Below, one piece after another: positions 46,383 to 58,148 of a stretch of 64,000 bases of DNA (the stretch's first letter is position 1; each line of letters starts with the position of its first letter). This stretch comes from Heliocidaris tuberculata (Eukaryota; Echinodermata; Echinoidea; Camarodonta; Echinometridae). Location of the stretch: assembly GCA_025618425.1 (NCBI GenBank), contig CM046832.1, positions 70,849,707-70,913,706 of the forward strand. The letters run 5' to 3'. Below the pieces are notes generated by a model. That model was not told the origin of the DNA. It saw only the letters and a list, made by a program, of their open reading frames with translations, and ran no database searches. The position numbers were made by a program, and so were the translations under genes.

Positions 46383-46698
46383 ATGACAGGGTCAGGATCC
46401 AGCAAAATGTAACCAAAGTACATATTGTATCCTTCAAACAGTTGATTCCAGCTCTCTGATTGGTTACTTCACAAGCCCTTTCCCAAAAATAGATCAACAT
46501 GTTTGTCACAGCCAGGACCATGTTTGCACAAGAGGTCAAAAGTTCACCCAACAGGTGGCATGTGGTTTCAAATATCGCGCCATAATCTTGCAGGGTAGCC
46601 TTGCCAGCCAATCACAGTACTAGGATTCTATGGTCTTGACAATTTCAAGGATAAATTATGTACTTTGGTTGAATATTGCTGGATCCTGACCCTGTCAT
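46383..46698. mobile_element. TIR element with ATGACAGGGTCAGGATCC ends
   Basis: Inverted arms of about 40 bases: ATGACAGGGTCAGGATCCAG at the left and its mirrored form ending CCTGTCAT at 46698, with ACCAAAGTACAT further in. An 89-codon minus-strand frame runs across it and is not considered a gene. Confidence 0.8.
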
Positions 46699-47499
46699 AA
46701 ATGTATGGATGTTTTGAATATGATAATGTAAGAGATGAAACTTCAGCGCTTCCATACATATGCATTTTAATAGTGGCTCATATACTTTTTATATGTCTTT
46801 TATTGACTTGAAATCTTACAAAGAAAAGTATTTTGTGTCACTATTTTATCACTTATTTTCAATTACTTATTTTTTGAATTATAACTGAAACAGGGTATGT
46901 CCGCATTGATAAACTATCCATTAATCTTTCCAGAAAATTTAATGAGCATAGCATTAATATTTCTTGATTTAATTAACTCTGAATATGACCATGCAAAACA
47001 GCCCACTGGCAACAAGGAGAGTGTGCAATTTCAGGCACTGGAAATAAAATCAGCCCTTTTTGCTCATTTGCATACGACCTGCGGTCTGACTGACCATATT
47101 CGGTTTGCACAGCAGAGTGATACGACCGTTTCTGTCTCTAAGTTAAGTGAAGAGCTAACGAACGAGAGACAGAATTTTCGGTCTAGAGATGAGCATGAGC
47201 ATAAATGTAAACATCACAAAGTTCTCTGACTCATACATGTAGTGTTCAAAATAAGGCTCTACACTAGTAAACTACACTAAACTAAACTCGAGTCTGTTTC
47301 ACTGTTCTGAAATGCTGGTGAACTTGGCCTTGGCTTGAGTTAGGCCTTTCTGGTATCAGTTGCTCACCTTGAAATTGAATAAAGTTTATTCTAACGTTAA
47401 AAAAAAAGACCTAGATCTAGACCCTTTATGATGGATTACCTACCTTTTATTTAATTTCAAATAAGAAGATGACAGACCCTCAGACATGTCAGGGTTGAC

Positions 47500-47830
47500 A
47501 CTGCCCAACGTCGATTAACGGGAATAGGAAGTCGCGTCGGGAACTACTACTAGTACTGGACGCGACGTCGACTACTTTGGCCACATTATATTATCGACAC
47601 CGCACAGGCTAGGCGCACACGCACTGCATATAGTATGCACTTGTATGTACTGCTGGCCTGCAGGCCCAGGGCCGGCCCGGCCACTGGCGGCGCGCCGGCG
47701 CGGCTTAGCGCCTGGTCGTCCATAGACCGGCTACCAAAGGAAATCAAAGATCCCGCGGGCGCGCGCCATCCCTGTGACGCGAGCATAGGACGCGGGCCTA
47801 GCCAATTCTGTTTAGGCCCTCTATCGTCCA
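47500..47830. other. GC- and CpG-rich island
   Basis: Strongly GC-rich sequence in an AT-rich setting, with many CpG, for example CAGGGCCGGCCCGGCC near 47667 and GGCGGCGCGCCGGCGCGGC just after. It could be a CpG-rich promoter or the end of a DNA transposon (CAGGGCCGGCCC recalls hAT ends). No exon is recognised on either side. Confidence 0.45.
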
Positions 47831-49134
47831 TGAAGCTGTATTAGAGATCGATGGTATTTATCATCGTCAAATTAGAATGTCCCCATCATCTTATAGTTAA
47901 CTTCCCCTTCCCTGGAGTATGTATACCCAGTGTAATGACCAGCAATTTAAGAAATTTGAAATCCTGAATTTATATTTTTGAATTCATTCATAACTTATGA
48001 ATTTCAATTTTTTTTCTTGAAATAACTGAAATAGTTTTCTACAAGACCTAATATTCTATTAATTTCCCATTTCACTATATTCTAATTTTCAGTCTTGATC
48101 AACTCTGGAGTTCATAAACAGACCTATTATGTTATTTTAGTCCTTGTGTCAAATATTGGAATCAATCACTGTAACAACACAGCACATTTACACAAAAAAC
48201 TAAAACAATGAAAACTCATAATTTGATTTGATTGAAATGAGTTATTCAATATGTCATACAAGTAGAATTTAGATGCATAAATATCAATCTTTGTAGGCTA
48301 TAGGTTATCAAACTGTCTTAACAATTTTGGATTTGGGATTCTTCTATGAGATAAAAACTTAATTGAAACTTAAACTTTTACGTCAAACTGAGATAATAAT
48401 AATTCACAAAGTTGATGCTTATATACATACACTCCTTTAGATCAAGAGAAATCTACCAAGCAAACATACTTACACACCCAGTATTCCATTTCTTTGCTCT
48501 TCCACAAAATATATAGCGAAAAGTAACTTTCACACAATAACGACTCCTTTGGTTACCAAAAGTTAAATGTACACGATCAGAGGGAGATTTATTTAGGATA
48601 TCCCTAATTTCCAATCATAGTTTGATAATGTAAAAAAATACAAGCACAAAACTATTGATAATCTCTGAAATCAATGAAAGATAAATACCACATATAATAA
48701 ACTTTTTATACAAGAAATTAACATCATGAGGATGAAAATGACATTGACAATACATAGAAAGTTAAACAGTAGATTATATTTGTTTTTTACTACTGTGATG
48801 TGCATAATAATTTTTTTACTACTGTGATGTGCTTAATAATTTTTTTTCAAGTGTGTATTGCAATTTTGATTTGTAGTTATGCTAGCTTTTTATACTACTA
48901 ATGTATTAACACAATTCAAGTATGATACATTTACTTCTATCTATTCTGGCAGTAAAAACCGTGCATACTAATGTGTTCCATGTCACATATACAATACATG
49001 TATATACATTTATGAGCACAATATATTGAATCCATGGCTTTGAAGGCTGAGCCCTCTGCATGAGAACAAGATCAAAAACACTTTCAAGAAATCAAGTCTA
49101 GGCAATTCAATACTTTATTGTACTGCCTATAGAC
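47831..49134. other. AT-rich intergenic sequence, no gene seen
   Basis: No frame with family resemblance. A short tandem repeat of two 29-bp units (TTTTTTACTACTGTGATGTG) lies at about 48783-48846. Confidence 0.5.
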
Positions 49135-49867
49135 CCTGGGTTCTTAATTATTTTGTTACGAGGGCCAGAAATATTCTTGAAATTACGTCGTGGGCCACAG
49201 AGTATTATATATACATACAAAGACGCATGGGACTCATGACTCTTGCCCGAATACATTGAGTATTAGCTTTCTTTTTTTTTTTTTTTTTTTTTAATTATTA
49301 TTATTATTATTATCATTCAGCGAGCAAGTGAAGCTTGCGAGCAAAAAAATTGACACTTTAGAATTGTGAAAATGTAATTTCGTCGTCAAAATGTGCTAAT
49401 TTAGATTAGATATAAAAAATTACAAAGAGACCATTTCACTGCCCAAAAATGAAATGGTGGGTGCCCGAATGCAGGAAATTTTTTTGATATTCTCGGGGGA
49501 AAGGGCTCCAGGCCCCATCCCCCGCCACAGACGTTAATGCATACATACCCGAATGGCTCATCTAAGGACGGTTAAACGATTTTAGAATACACCCTCCTTA
49601 TTTTTTTCTTTGTTTGATTAAAAAAAAAACCCAAACTATAATAATATGTGGTAGAGCAGGGAACAGATAAATATGATACGCTATTTGCGAGCGAGCAAAA
49701 AAATTTGATACTTTTATTCTTACCAATAGTTAGGATGATATATTATGTATCAACATAGTTCTTAAAACAAGATTTTTTTTTCTTCTTACTCAGATATTTT
49801 TGGCGGGCCACATGAAATCGTTTCGCAGGCCACAAGTGGCCCGTGGGCCGCACTTTAAGAACAGGGG
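49135..49867. mobile_element. hAT-type nonautonomous element with perfect 8-bp target duplication
   Basis: CTATAGAC flanks both ends (49127-49134 and 49868-49875). Ends are CCTGGGTTCTTAA and TTAAGAACAGGGG, followed inward by GGGCCA / TGGCCCGTGGGCCGC. These are typical of Charlie-like hAT ends. It contains a long T run and ATT microsatellite but no transposase. Confidence 0.88.
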
Positions 49868-50289
49868 CTATAGACATTACGCCGAATTTACAATACAAAA
49901 TGTCATAATAATCAACTGTACAATACAAGAGACAGGGCTGCACACTAACTTTATATTTTTTTCTGGGCTTTTCTGATCTGGAGTGAAATTTTAGAAAAGT
50001 CCTGGGTGTAATTTGGAGGAACTGTGAGTATTAGACCTCTGTTAGTGTAATTGCAATGAGCCCAGTGTTAAATGATGCGCTAGGTATAACAGGATTATGT
50101 TTGTGACTGTATTATCTAATTTTACATTGGGTTCTTCTTCTTTTACAAGGAGGCAAATTTGTTCATGATTTCAAAATGAGCCATAACCTTAGCCTAACAT
50201 GAGCTAGCGACTGATGAGAGTAGCACAACTGTCGAACCGTCATTCACTTTTGTCTACTCTCATTGCTATGACATTTAAATTGTGATATT

Positions 50290-51010
50290 TCACCCAAGCT
50301 TTATTAAAAAGTGTACCAATCACCTGAAAAAAATAATTTGTGTATAGCTATGGAAGGAATAAAATCAACCTTAAAGAACTTTATCTGGCATTCTATAGGT
50401 CAACAGTTAAGGAGTATGATGGAAATAAAGGATGACATGAAGGTGCGCGCGCAGAACCGAACTCGGAGTTTGGTTCCGCGCGAGCCCGTATAGTAGTCTA
50501 CTCACGAGTCACTTTTACACATGTAGAGAGTGTAATTAAACTTGCAATATCTCTTTATGGAAGTAATATTTGAAGCCCAAACTTTGAATATAGTATAACA
50601 ACATGGCCGAAGCTCGCAACAAACAGAGCAAAATATTTCTTGTGATTGGTACTCTTTGAAGTGTACCAATCTGTGTACAGCTAGAAAGTATAAAATTAAT
50701 CTCAAAACACTTTACCTGGGTTTCTATGGGTTAACAGTTAAGGAGTATGAGGAAAATGAAGGATCTCATAAAACCCCCTAGCGTGGAACCCAACTCCCAG
50801 TCTGGTTCCATGCAGGCCCATATTCTATGCAAGCACATATGGGTGCGTCGCCTAGTCTCCTCAAAATTTGCTGAAACGTATATTGAGAGTGTTTCAACTT
50901 GCAATATCTCTTTATAGAATCAACATTTGAAGCTCATATTTTGCATATAATAGTACATCGACATTGAACCTCTAACAGACAGAGCAAAATATTTTTTGGT
51001 GATTGGTACC
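50290..51010. repeat. Two-unit imperfect tandem repeat, about 360-bp unit
   Basis: Each unit has GTGTACCAATC, a TAGGTCAACAGTTAAGGAGTATGA-like stretch, a GC-rich GGTTCC palindrome-like part, and AACTTGCAATATCTCTTTAT. Copies start near 50300 and 50655. Confidence 0.75.
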
Positions 51011-51069
51011 CTTATATTTCATGAATTCATCTCTCAATAGCAACACACACTTTAAGTATATACTACGGG

Positions 51070-51385
51070 GTAACCTCGCTAGTCATAAGGACCGCTATTC
51101 ATAAGGACATCCATTCATAAGGACCACTATTCATAACTACTCATAAGGGTGCTGTTGCATAAAACTTGCTATTATAGTAACTTTGCTATTATAGTAACTT
51201 TTCATGGAATACTGGATTTTGATTGGCTCTTGAGCAACGTTACCATGGTAGTTACCATTGATGGCAAAGTTACTATAATAGTAAGTCTTTATGCAATGGC
51301 ACCAAGGACCGCTATTCATAGCGCGTGTTAAATGAACAGCGGTTTTCTATGAATAGCGGTTCTTATGAATAGCGAGCAGACCCGT
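51070..51385. mobile_element. Nested pair of palindromic elements
   Basis: Outer element: GCTAGTCATAAGGACCGCTA at 51078 mirrored by TAGCGGTTCTTATGAATAGC at about 51354-51373, with extra CATAAGGAC repeats. Inner element (about 51147-51304): GGTGCTGTTGCATAAAACTT and TTACTATAATAGTAA arms mirrored by GTCTTTATGCAATGGCACC. The inner element appears inserted in the outer one. Confidence 0.7.
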
Positions 51386-51639
51386 CTACTACAATTATAA
51401 TTCCTTTGAACAATGAATATACATGTAGAGTAAACCAGACATTCTTGTGTACATAGAATTTCTAGTTACTTTAAAAATGATCCAGATTAGTTAAAGTCAA
51501 GTGCCACTAATCAATAACTGAATAATAACCTTGATATTTAGCAATTTAGAAAAGTTTCTCGCCATGAAAACAGCCATTGTAAAAAATCTACAAAAGTTCA
51601 GTTCCTGAAAGTTTTTTGGTTTGACAGTACCCCCTGGTG

Positions 51640-51782
51640 AACTGGGCCCTGCTTCATAAAACTTGTCATCAATGACAAGTTGCAATAACTGTTATAAGCT
51701 ACTGAAATCCTTGCGTCTGAATGGCTGAGAGCATATATGTGAGTAAAAATCACTGACAAGACACTTGATGAAACACCCCCAG
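51640..51782. mobile_element. Small palindromic MITE
   Basis: GGGCCCTGCTTCATAAAACT at the left and ACTTGATGAAACACCCCC at the right, with CTTGTCA/TGACAAG inside. It resembles the inner element at 51147 in layout. Confidence 0.5.
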
Positions 51783-52490
51783 ATGTATTGTAATCATCAC
51801 ACAATACTTTTCATCAAACTCACATCAACTTAATTTGAAAAATAAAACCTAGTTTATGATTATTTGTATTTTACATATATACAAATAAAGTGACTTGCAC
51901 AGAACACCCACTCTCCCCCCCCCCCCAAAAAAAGGGCATAACAATTTAGATTAAACACTGAATCCTAAACAGATTCTTTTCAGTGCAATATTATATTTAT
52001 CATTTACTTTCTGTATGTAAAGTTATATTAGACCCTAAAATTGTCATTTTAACATTAAATTATCCCTACAGAAAAAAAATTAAAAATGTGCGAATGTGAA
52101 ATTCTACAAGGGTGGTATTTATGTTACATTCTATATTATATACCTCATACACAGATTCTTATTCACTGATTGGTCAAAACTATATCACATGACACGGCGC
52201 ATCTCGATCTATCCTTGCGTCAGAGGGTTTTGGTGTTCTATCAATTGACCTAAGGTCAAATGATAGAAGGCCAAAACCCTGTGATAGAACGCGTAACCCC
52301 TCCGCGACTTTTGCACACATGTGCGTACACAAAATTTGGTTCAGGTTTTAAGAGCGCTTTCGCGAGTTGCTAGGCTACGTGACTGCGTTCAATATACGCG
52401 CAGCGCGTAAGAATTCAACATGGCGAGTGACTTAGCAACTGAATCAATAAAAAAGATGAGGTATATAATACAAATATGGACTGCTCTGTA

Positions 52491-52626
52491 ATCGGATGGT
52501 GATGGAAATTGTCGCTCCCTCGGTGGTGTTCATACCGGCCCTTCTATCACCCCCTCGGCTTCGCCTCGGGGATGATAGAAGGGCCGGTATGAACACCACC
52601 TTGGGAGTGATATTTCCACCATCATC
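52491..52626. repeat. Near-perfect inverted repeat (hairpin), arms about 60 bp
   Basis: GGTGGTGTTCATACCGGCCC and TTCTATCA(C)CCCC on the left are mirrored on the right, separated by a short loop (CTCGGCTTCGCCTC). The outer part (GATGGTGATGGAAAT) pairs with ATTTCCACCATCATC. GC-rich compared with its surroundings. Confidence 0.85.
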
Positions 52627-52639
52627 CTCATGAGCAGTC

Positions 52640-54560
52640 AATATTTGTATACTATTGCAATCTAACAGTCATTCCATTTGAGCTTTTTCATTAAAAACAA
52701 AGCTCAAAATTCTCTTTCTTGGCAACTACATGTAATTGTATGTCACAAAGTCTTTTGCTCTGTAACAAATCAAGTCTGATCGATCAATCAATCTGGTACA
52801 AATATCAATCACTGTAGTGATTTAGAGGACACCATCGATTGATCAAATATATTTTGTTAAAAGATGAATGTTCCACCTTGCAAAAAATAGACCATTCAAT
52901 TGTCAAATAAATTGAACACTCAATATGGTTTCAAGTTTTTATGCATGACTGCATGGCTGATTTTCAGTGTTTGCAGTTTTCACCATATTTCAGAAAAAAT
53001 TTCAGAAAAAAAATACTTTGCTGTCTAAACAACCCTATGATGAGAATTCTTACTTCATGAATGATCCACATTCATATATCAAGTATGTAAATATATACAT
53101 AATGAACTAAAAAAAGCCCAAAAAAGAACACTCTAATACAGGGGAAATCGATATAACGAGGCTGTATATACATATATTTCAGATCAAATAAAAGTGGATT
53201 GTGACAGGTAGCATATCTGGAAAACCTCATCACAGAACATTGAATTGTTTTAGAGAGTACTTGACTGCTTGCATGAATGTTTTCAGGTTCTGCATGGTAA
53301 TTGGAAAAGGTTGATTAGGTAGTACATAAGAATTGGTGTACACTGTGAAGTTTTAGAATCATCAAAATGTTGAGAACTCAACTCAGTTTTGCTCTAAGTC
53401 TAAGTCACATGCACTGCATGCACACAGAAACATGTAAATGGACTACACACACATGTGGCATGAAAGTTTGGTCAAACATTTCAGCTATACCTAGTCACAT
53501 TTAATATAAGGGCAATTGGAGATTAATCCTTTTCAGGGGATATTTCTTATATGATATTCTTACAAACTAATATAAAAAGAATAAGAATGCTAACAAAAAT
53601 ATTTTTCACCTTTATCAGAACTCAATCTCCTCTTTAAACAGAATTAAAATTCAAAAGGAAAACATGGTTCTTATTTTTTAAAAATACTTCTTTCAAAAAT
53701 GAAAGCAAATAAAAAGAATGAAGTTTTTTAATGTAATTAACATTCTATGTATTGCACAGGTTGATAATGGTCACACTCTTCAAAAAAAAGTTTTTTTCTA
53801 TACATAGTAGCCCTACTTAATACATGTAGTTCAAAATAATATTCAGAATTATTTTGACTTGACTTAATCAAGTGAAGTACTAGAATGTACTAGTTTTTTT
53901 AAATGCCTGTTTGGATCCGGTTTTTCAGTCTCATAGACATAATGTTGAAATCTATAATTGAAAGGAAAGGATAATGTAATTTCACTGGAAATTCAACAAA
54001 AGTTTACAGAAAGTCTTGCCATCATATATGAAAATATATAGTGCAGAAGAGTGCAAAATCCCAATACTTCGCCAAAGACTGATAAAGAGTTGTTTTTTGG
54101 AAGATAAAACTTTCATAAAAAGGACACCTCAAAATACCTCACAAGAAACCTTCAGCATATTATACCGTAATTACAAAAGATTGACTATCTCAATGCATAC
54201 CCCTTGCTTTATAGGTATACTGACCATCTCAAACATTGCCTACCAAGGCTTTCCATCTACATAGATATCTTGTGATATGTGCTGGTACTTCTGTTACCAG
54301 TCATCCTTACGAACAGATCCGTGTATATGATACACTGACTATCTCTGCTTCTCAGTATCTTCATTAAACCAGTCAATGACCTATCTACTGTGCCCTATGC
54401 TCTCATTAAGTGACCTACAAATACTATTAAATGAAGTATTAGAAGGTGATGCACATTAAAAAGAGAGCTCCTGACATGTATACCTTTATAGCATTATAAA
54501 ACAAAATTATACCATGATCTGCATTTCAAAAGATTGAAAATTGATTAATAAGAGTTACAA
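52640..54560. other. AT-rich intergenic sequence with one dispersed repeat
   Basis: No gene is recognised. It contains family-B repeat copy 2 at 53296-53638 and is followed by an (AT)n run at about 54566-54615. Confidence 0.5.
53296..53638. repeat. Dispersed repeat family B, copy 2
   Basis: Matches 39228-39548 in the same orientation, diverged by substitutions and small indels. Confidence 0.75.
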
Positions 54561-54562
54561 CT

Positions 54563-54614
<52 letters not shown>

Positions 54615-55119
54615 CCTAGATTCAACTAAAAGGCGAATTTTATTATTTTTTTTATTGTATATACGTATATCAGCGTGAAATGACGTTACAGAGAATTAAT
54701 GGATTCAAAATGTTAGTATACGTTTTGAATTAATTTGATTCAATTTGCATTTATGGCAAAAAGAATCGTATAATAACTATCTTTTGTGTGCGATAAGGTA
54801 TTTTTAGTAAATCCCCAAACTACTGATATAATCAAGAAAAACAGACATTGCCCTAAGTCCAACTTAGGATGTTAGATACCCAAGAGTTATACATATATAG
54901 ATTTTCCACGTTATATCATACGAAAATGAGTTCTCCCTACCCAACAAAACTTTGTAGTAATATAAGTAATTTGGCGCCCTCTATGTTTATATCTATAGAA
55001 TGCCTCCTACCCTTACGGAAATGGGAAAAAACAGTGCCGAAAACGTTAAGGCGAATCAAAAAATTCGACTTAACGTCGGCTTCCCCCTTCCATCGAATAT
55101 TTCGCAAAAAAAAATCGCC

Positions 55120-55693
55120 TTAAAGGGCAATCCAACCTTGGTAATAAGATGATTTGTGTGAAAGCAGAAAAATAAGAAAAACAAGATGGTGAAAGTTTGA
55201 AAGAAATCGGACAAGGATTAAGAAAGTTATGGATGTTTGAAAAATGAGATCACTAATTGGCAATTTGGTGAGTCAATTGTGACATTTTTGTGGACAACTC
55301 TCACATTTGTCGTACACAAATATATCATTAATTTGCAGTTTTCTTCGAGGCGCTTTTACCCCCGGGGCAGTACTCAAAATATATTGGAGATGGCATATTG
55401 TTATAGGTCCTCATGAGTGAAAAGATCCTACTGAATAATGCATTTTGAAAAAAAGTGACATTTTAGTCATTTTGTGTGTTAGAGCGAATGGGGGAGTTGT
55501 CCACAGCTACATCACAGTGACATTACCTATTCAGCCAATTTGAAATTCCCATATGCATAGTGATTACAACTTTCAAAAATTCATAACTTTCTTATTGCTT
55601 GTCCGATTTCGTTCAAACTTTCACCAATCTGCTTCTCTGATTTTTCCTCTTTCTTTCAAAGCAACTTGCTATTAAGGTTGGATTTCCCTTTAA
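55120..55693. mobile_element. TTAA-bounded palindromic transposon, copy 2
   Basis: Same family as 1626-2217 and inverted relative to it: starts TTAAAGGGCAATCCAACCTT, ends AAGGTTGGATTTCCCTTTAA. Shared interior includes AAGAAATCGGACAAG and TTGTGACATTTTTGTGGACA. It ends 91 bases from the stop codon of the CRADD-like gene (minus strand), so it may lie in its 3' UTR. Confidence 0.85.
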
Positions 55694-55701
55694 GTAGGAA
55701 T

Positions 55702-55737
<36 letters not shown>

Positions 55738-55783
55738 GTTAATAATGTCAAAATTAAAAGATGAAGGATGATGCAATACTATA

Positions 55784-58148
55784 CTAAAGGTCATATAAAA
55801 ACTCATAAGCATCTTCACCAAGCAGTTTGATTTTCTTACATGCCTCTAGCATGGCAGATAGTGTGGCCTTTTTCCCTTGACTACATTTCCACTTGTACAA
55901 CATATCAAAGATCTGACTCTGGGTGTTGTATCTGTTGTTTTCTTTACACTGGTAGATGACAGCTTTGCTCATGCCAAGTTTGAGAGCAAGCATTTCCCAG
56001 TGCTCTCCAAGTTCTTGGGCTAGATCCAGAAGGTCTGGATCCTTCAGAACCTTGTTTGGGTTTTTAGGTTGACGACCTCTCTCTGCAGCACCCAAGGGTA
56101 AGAGCCCAACACAACTCTTCACATCAAGATGCTCCGCATCACGCATGTTAACATCATTTGGCATGCTGATAGAGTCAATACTCTCTGCAAAGGAAACATA
56201 TTGGAGGGATCATTTTAGTCATATAATTATGTAACAAGGCAAAGTGTTGTCTCACCTGCATCTCACTACAGCAATGAGAATGTGAACTTTGGTCTAGCAG
56301 CTTTATTATACTAAGCAATAATGATGATGTTACAAACATTTTATCCCTGGAAAATGAGTCAATGCCGTTGGTGCATCTGTCAATACTTTATTTCTTAAAC
56401 TTTACTTTTACTCCAGTGAGAAAAATTGGTGGTACTACATCAAAGAAGCAAAATGCTATTATGTGTTCACTGGCTTTCAATGAAGTTTACTGACCTTTTG
56501 ACCTTTGACCTAGGTCAGATTTGACCTATTTTTCTGAACTTGATCTGTGCCTTCATGGGATGTAACTGTGGTATGAATTTGGTAATTCTACCTCTATTCC
56601 ATAGAAAGTTATTGTGATTACAGTGCTTTTGGTAGAAAGTTCATTGACCTTTTGACCTTTGTCCTTCCTTAGATTCAACTCATTTTTGAACTTGACCTGT
56701 GCCTTTAAGAGATGTACCTGTGGTATGAATTTGTTGATTCCACCTCAAATCCATAGAAAGTTATTGTGATTACAGTGCTTTTTGTAAAAAAAACAAAAAC
56801 CAAGGACCTTTTGACTTTTGACCTGGGTCAGATTGGACTCATTTTTAAAATTGACCAGCACCTTTAAGAGACATACCTGTGGTATGAATTTGGTGATTCT
56901 ACCTAAAATCCATAGAAAGTTATTATAATTACAGTGCTTTTTGTAGAAAGTTCATTGACCTTTCGAGCTTTGACCTTAGTTGGGTTCAACTCATTTTCAA
57001 ACTTGATCTGTGCCTTTAAGGGATGTACCTCTGGTACAGTGCTTTTTGCAGAAAGTTCATAGACCTTCTGACCTTTAACCTTGGTCAGATTCGACTCATT
57101 ATCAAACTTGACCTGCACCTTTAAGAGATGTACATGTACCTGTGTATGAATTTGGTGATTCTACCTTAATTCCATAGAAAGATATTGTGATTACAGTGAT
57201 TTTTTTGTAGAAAGTTCATTGACCTTTCGACCTTGGTCAGGTTCAACTCATTTTCGAACTTGACCTGCACCTTTAAGAGATGTACCGGTGGTACAATTTG
57301 GTGATTCTACCTCCAATATTGTCATTACAGCATGATTGTTGACGACGCCGCCGATGACGCCAATGCCTAAGCTTACGCCGGAAATAGTGACGCATATAGT
57401 CTCACACAAAAAAAAAAAAAAAAATCATGTTTAATGCCACTGCATTAGTCCTGACTTTATAGGCTGTATGTAATTCATGAATGTAAACATTCTGCCAATG
57501 TCCTTTACTTTCCCTGATTTTACCAACTTGCTAATTCAGAGAGAAAGAGAGAGAGAGTAGGCATACAGCAAATCTGCAGTTCTGACAATACACATCCCTA
57601 AGTAATGCAATTCTAATCATTTACTGCTATACTCGATTTATAAAAATACTTTTCTTTTGCTTCTTTTTTTTGTAGATTATGTTAAGTTTATTCATCATAG
57701 AAATACATACAATGCAATTTCTTCTCCAATCTGTTGTGATTGCAAAGTGAAAAGTAATGAAGTTCTGAGAGGCAATTCCAAAGGGCAAAGAATTTTCAAA
57801 AAAATCACCTTGGTTTTCAGGCTTCTCTTCCTCTAATTCCTGTTGAATCTGAAGTGATACCCAATCTTCATGTTTTTTTATTGTGTCATAGAGATGCGTT
57901 GATCCTTCTATTTTTGTAAGGCTACTCTGGAGAGAGATATAAGCGCCATTCCCTCTTCTTGGCAAGATGTCCAAAAGGGCAGACACTTTTTCTCTTCTTG
58001 TCGACTTGCTCTTGATTTTCTCAACATCATTTCTGGAGATGGCTTCATCACCCAACAGATATGGTAAGATATCATCACTATCGAGGTCATTCAAAAGGTC
58101 AGGCGCAACCTTATCCAGAACCCTGCGGTTAAAATCAGTCATAGACAT
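55784..58148 (-). CDS. CRADD/RAIDD-like adaptor: CARD plus death domain
   Basis: Two minus-strand coding exons, 57809-58148 and 55784-56184, join in phase 1 (CAAG|AG) to give 246 residues. Start ATG at 58148 follows two possible acceptors (TTGCAG) 10-20 bases upstream. Residues about 5-95 form a CARD-like helical bundle (VAPDLLNDLDSDDILPYLLG, REKVSALLDILPRRG). Residues about 155-240 form a death domain (LLDLAQELGEHWEMLALKLG, VIYQCKENNRYNTQSQIFDM, LYKWKCSQGKKATLSAMLEA). This order and the LDILP-RG and GxxWExLALxLG motifs match CRADD/RAIDD, which links PIDD1 to caspase-2 in the PIDDosome. The human protein is shorter (199 residues); the linker here is longer. Echinoderms have many death-fold adaptors, so strict orthology is unproven. 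Confidence 0.87.
56480..57320. repeat. Six-unit imperfect tandem repeat in the CRADD-like intron
   Basis: Units of about 105-165 bases each contain AGTTCATTGACCTTTTGACC, a GTCAGATT(T/C)(G/A)ACTCATTTT-like part, CCTTTAAGAGATGTACCTGT, and ATAGAAAGTTATTGTGATTA or close variants. Unit heads lie near 56484, 56638, 56796, 56946, 57052 and 57208. The short minus-strand frames over it are repeat artefacts. Confidence 0.85.

Larger units (their letters stand above)
45270..47205. mobile_element. Composite transposon with about 90-bp inverted ends and nested MITEs
   Basis: The left arm runs from TAGACCGAAAATTCTGTCTC through TCACTCTGCTGTGCAAACCG. It is repeated inverted at about 47090-47200 (CGGTTTGCACAGCAGAGTGA ... 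GAGACAGAATTTTCGGTCTA). Inside are family-A copy 2 (45610-45973) and a further TIR element (46383-46698). Confidence 0.7.

Noticed and set aside
46342..46611. 89-codon minus-strand frame with a possible membrane segment
   Set aside because: It lies across a TIR element (46383-46698) and shares its inverted ends; no family resemblance.
47635..47844. Small frames across the CpG-rich island
   Set aside because: High GC lengthens frames by chance; no start context, splice site or family resemblance.
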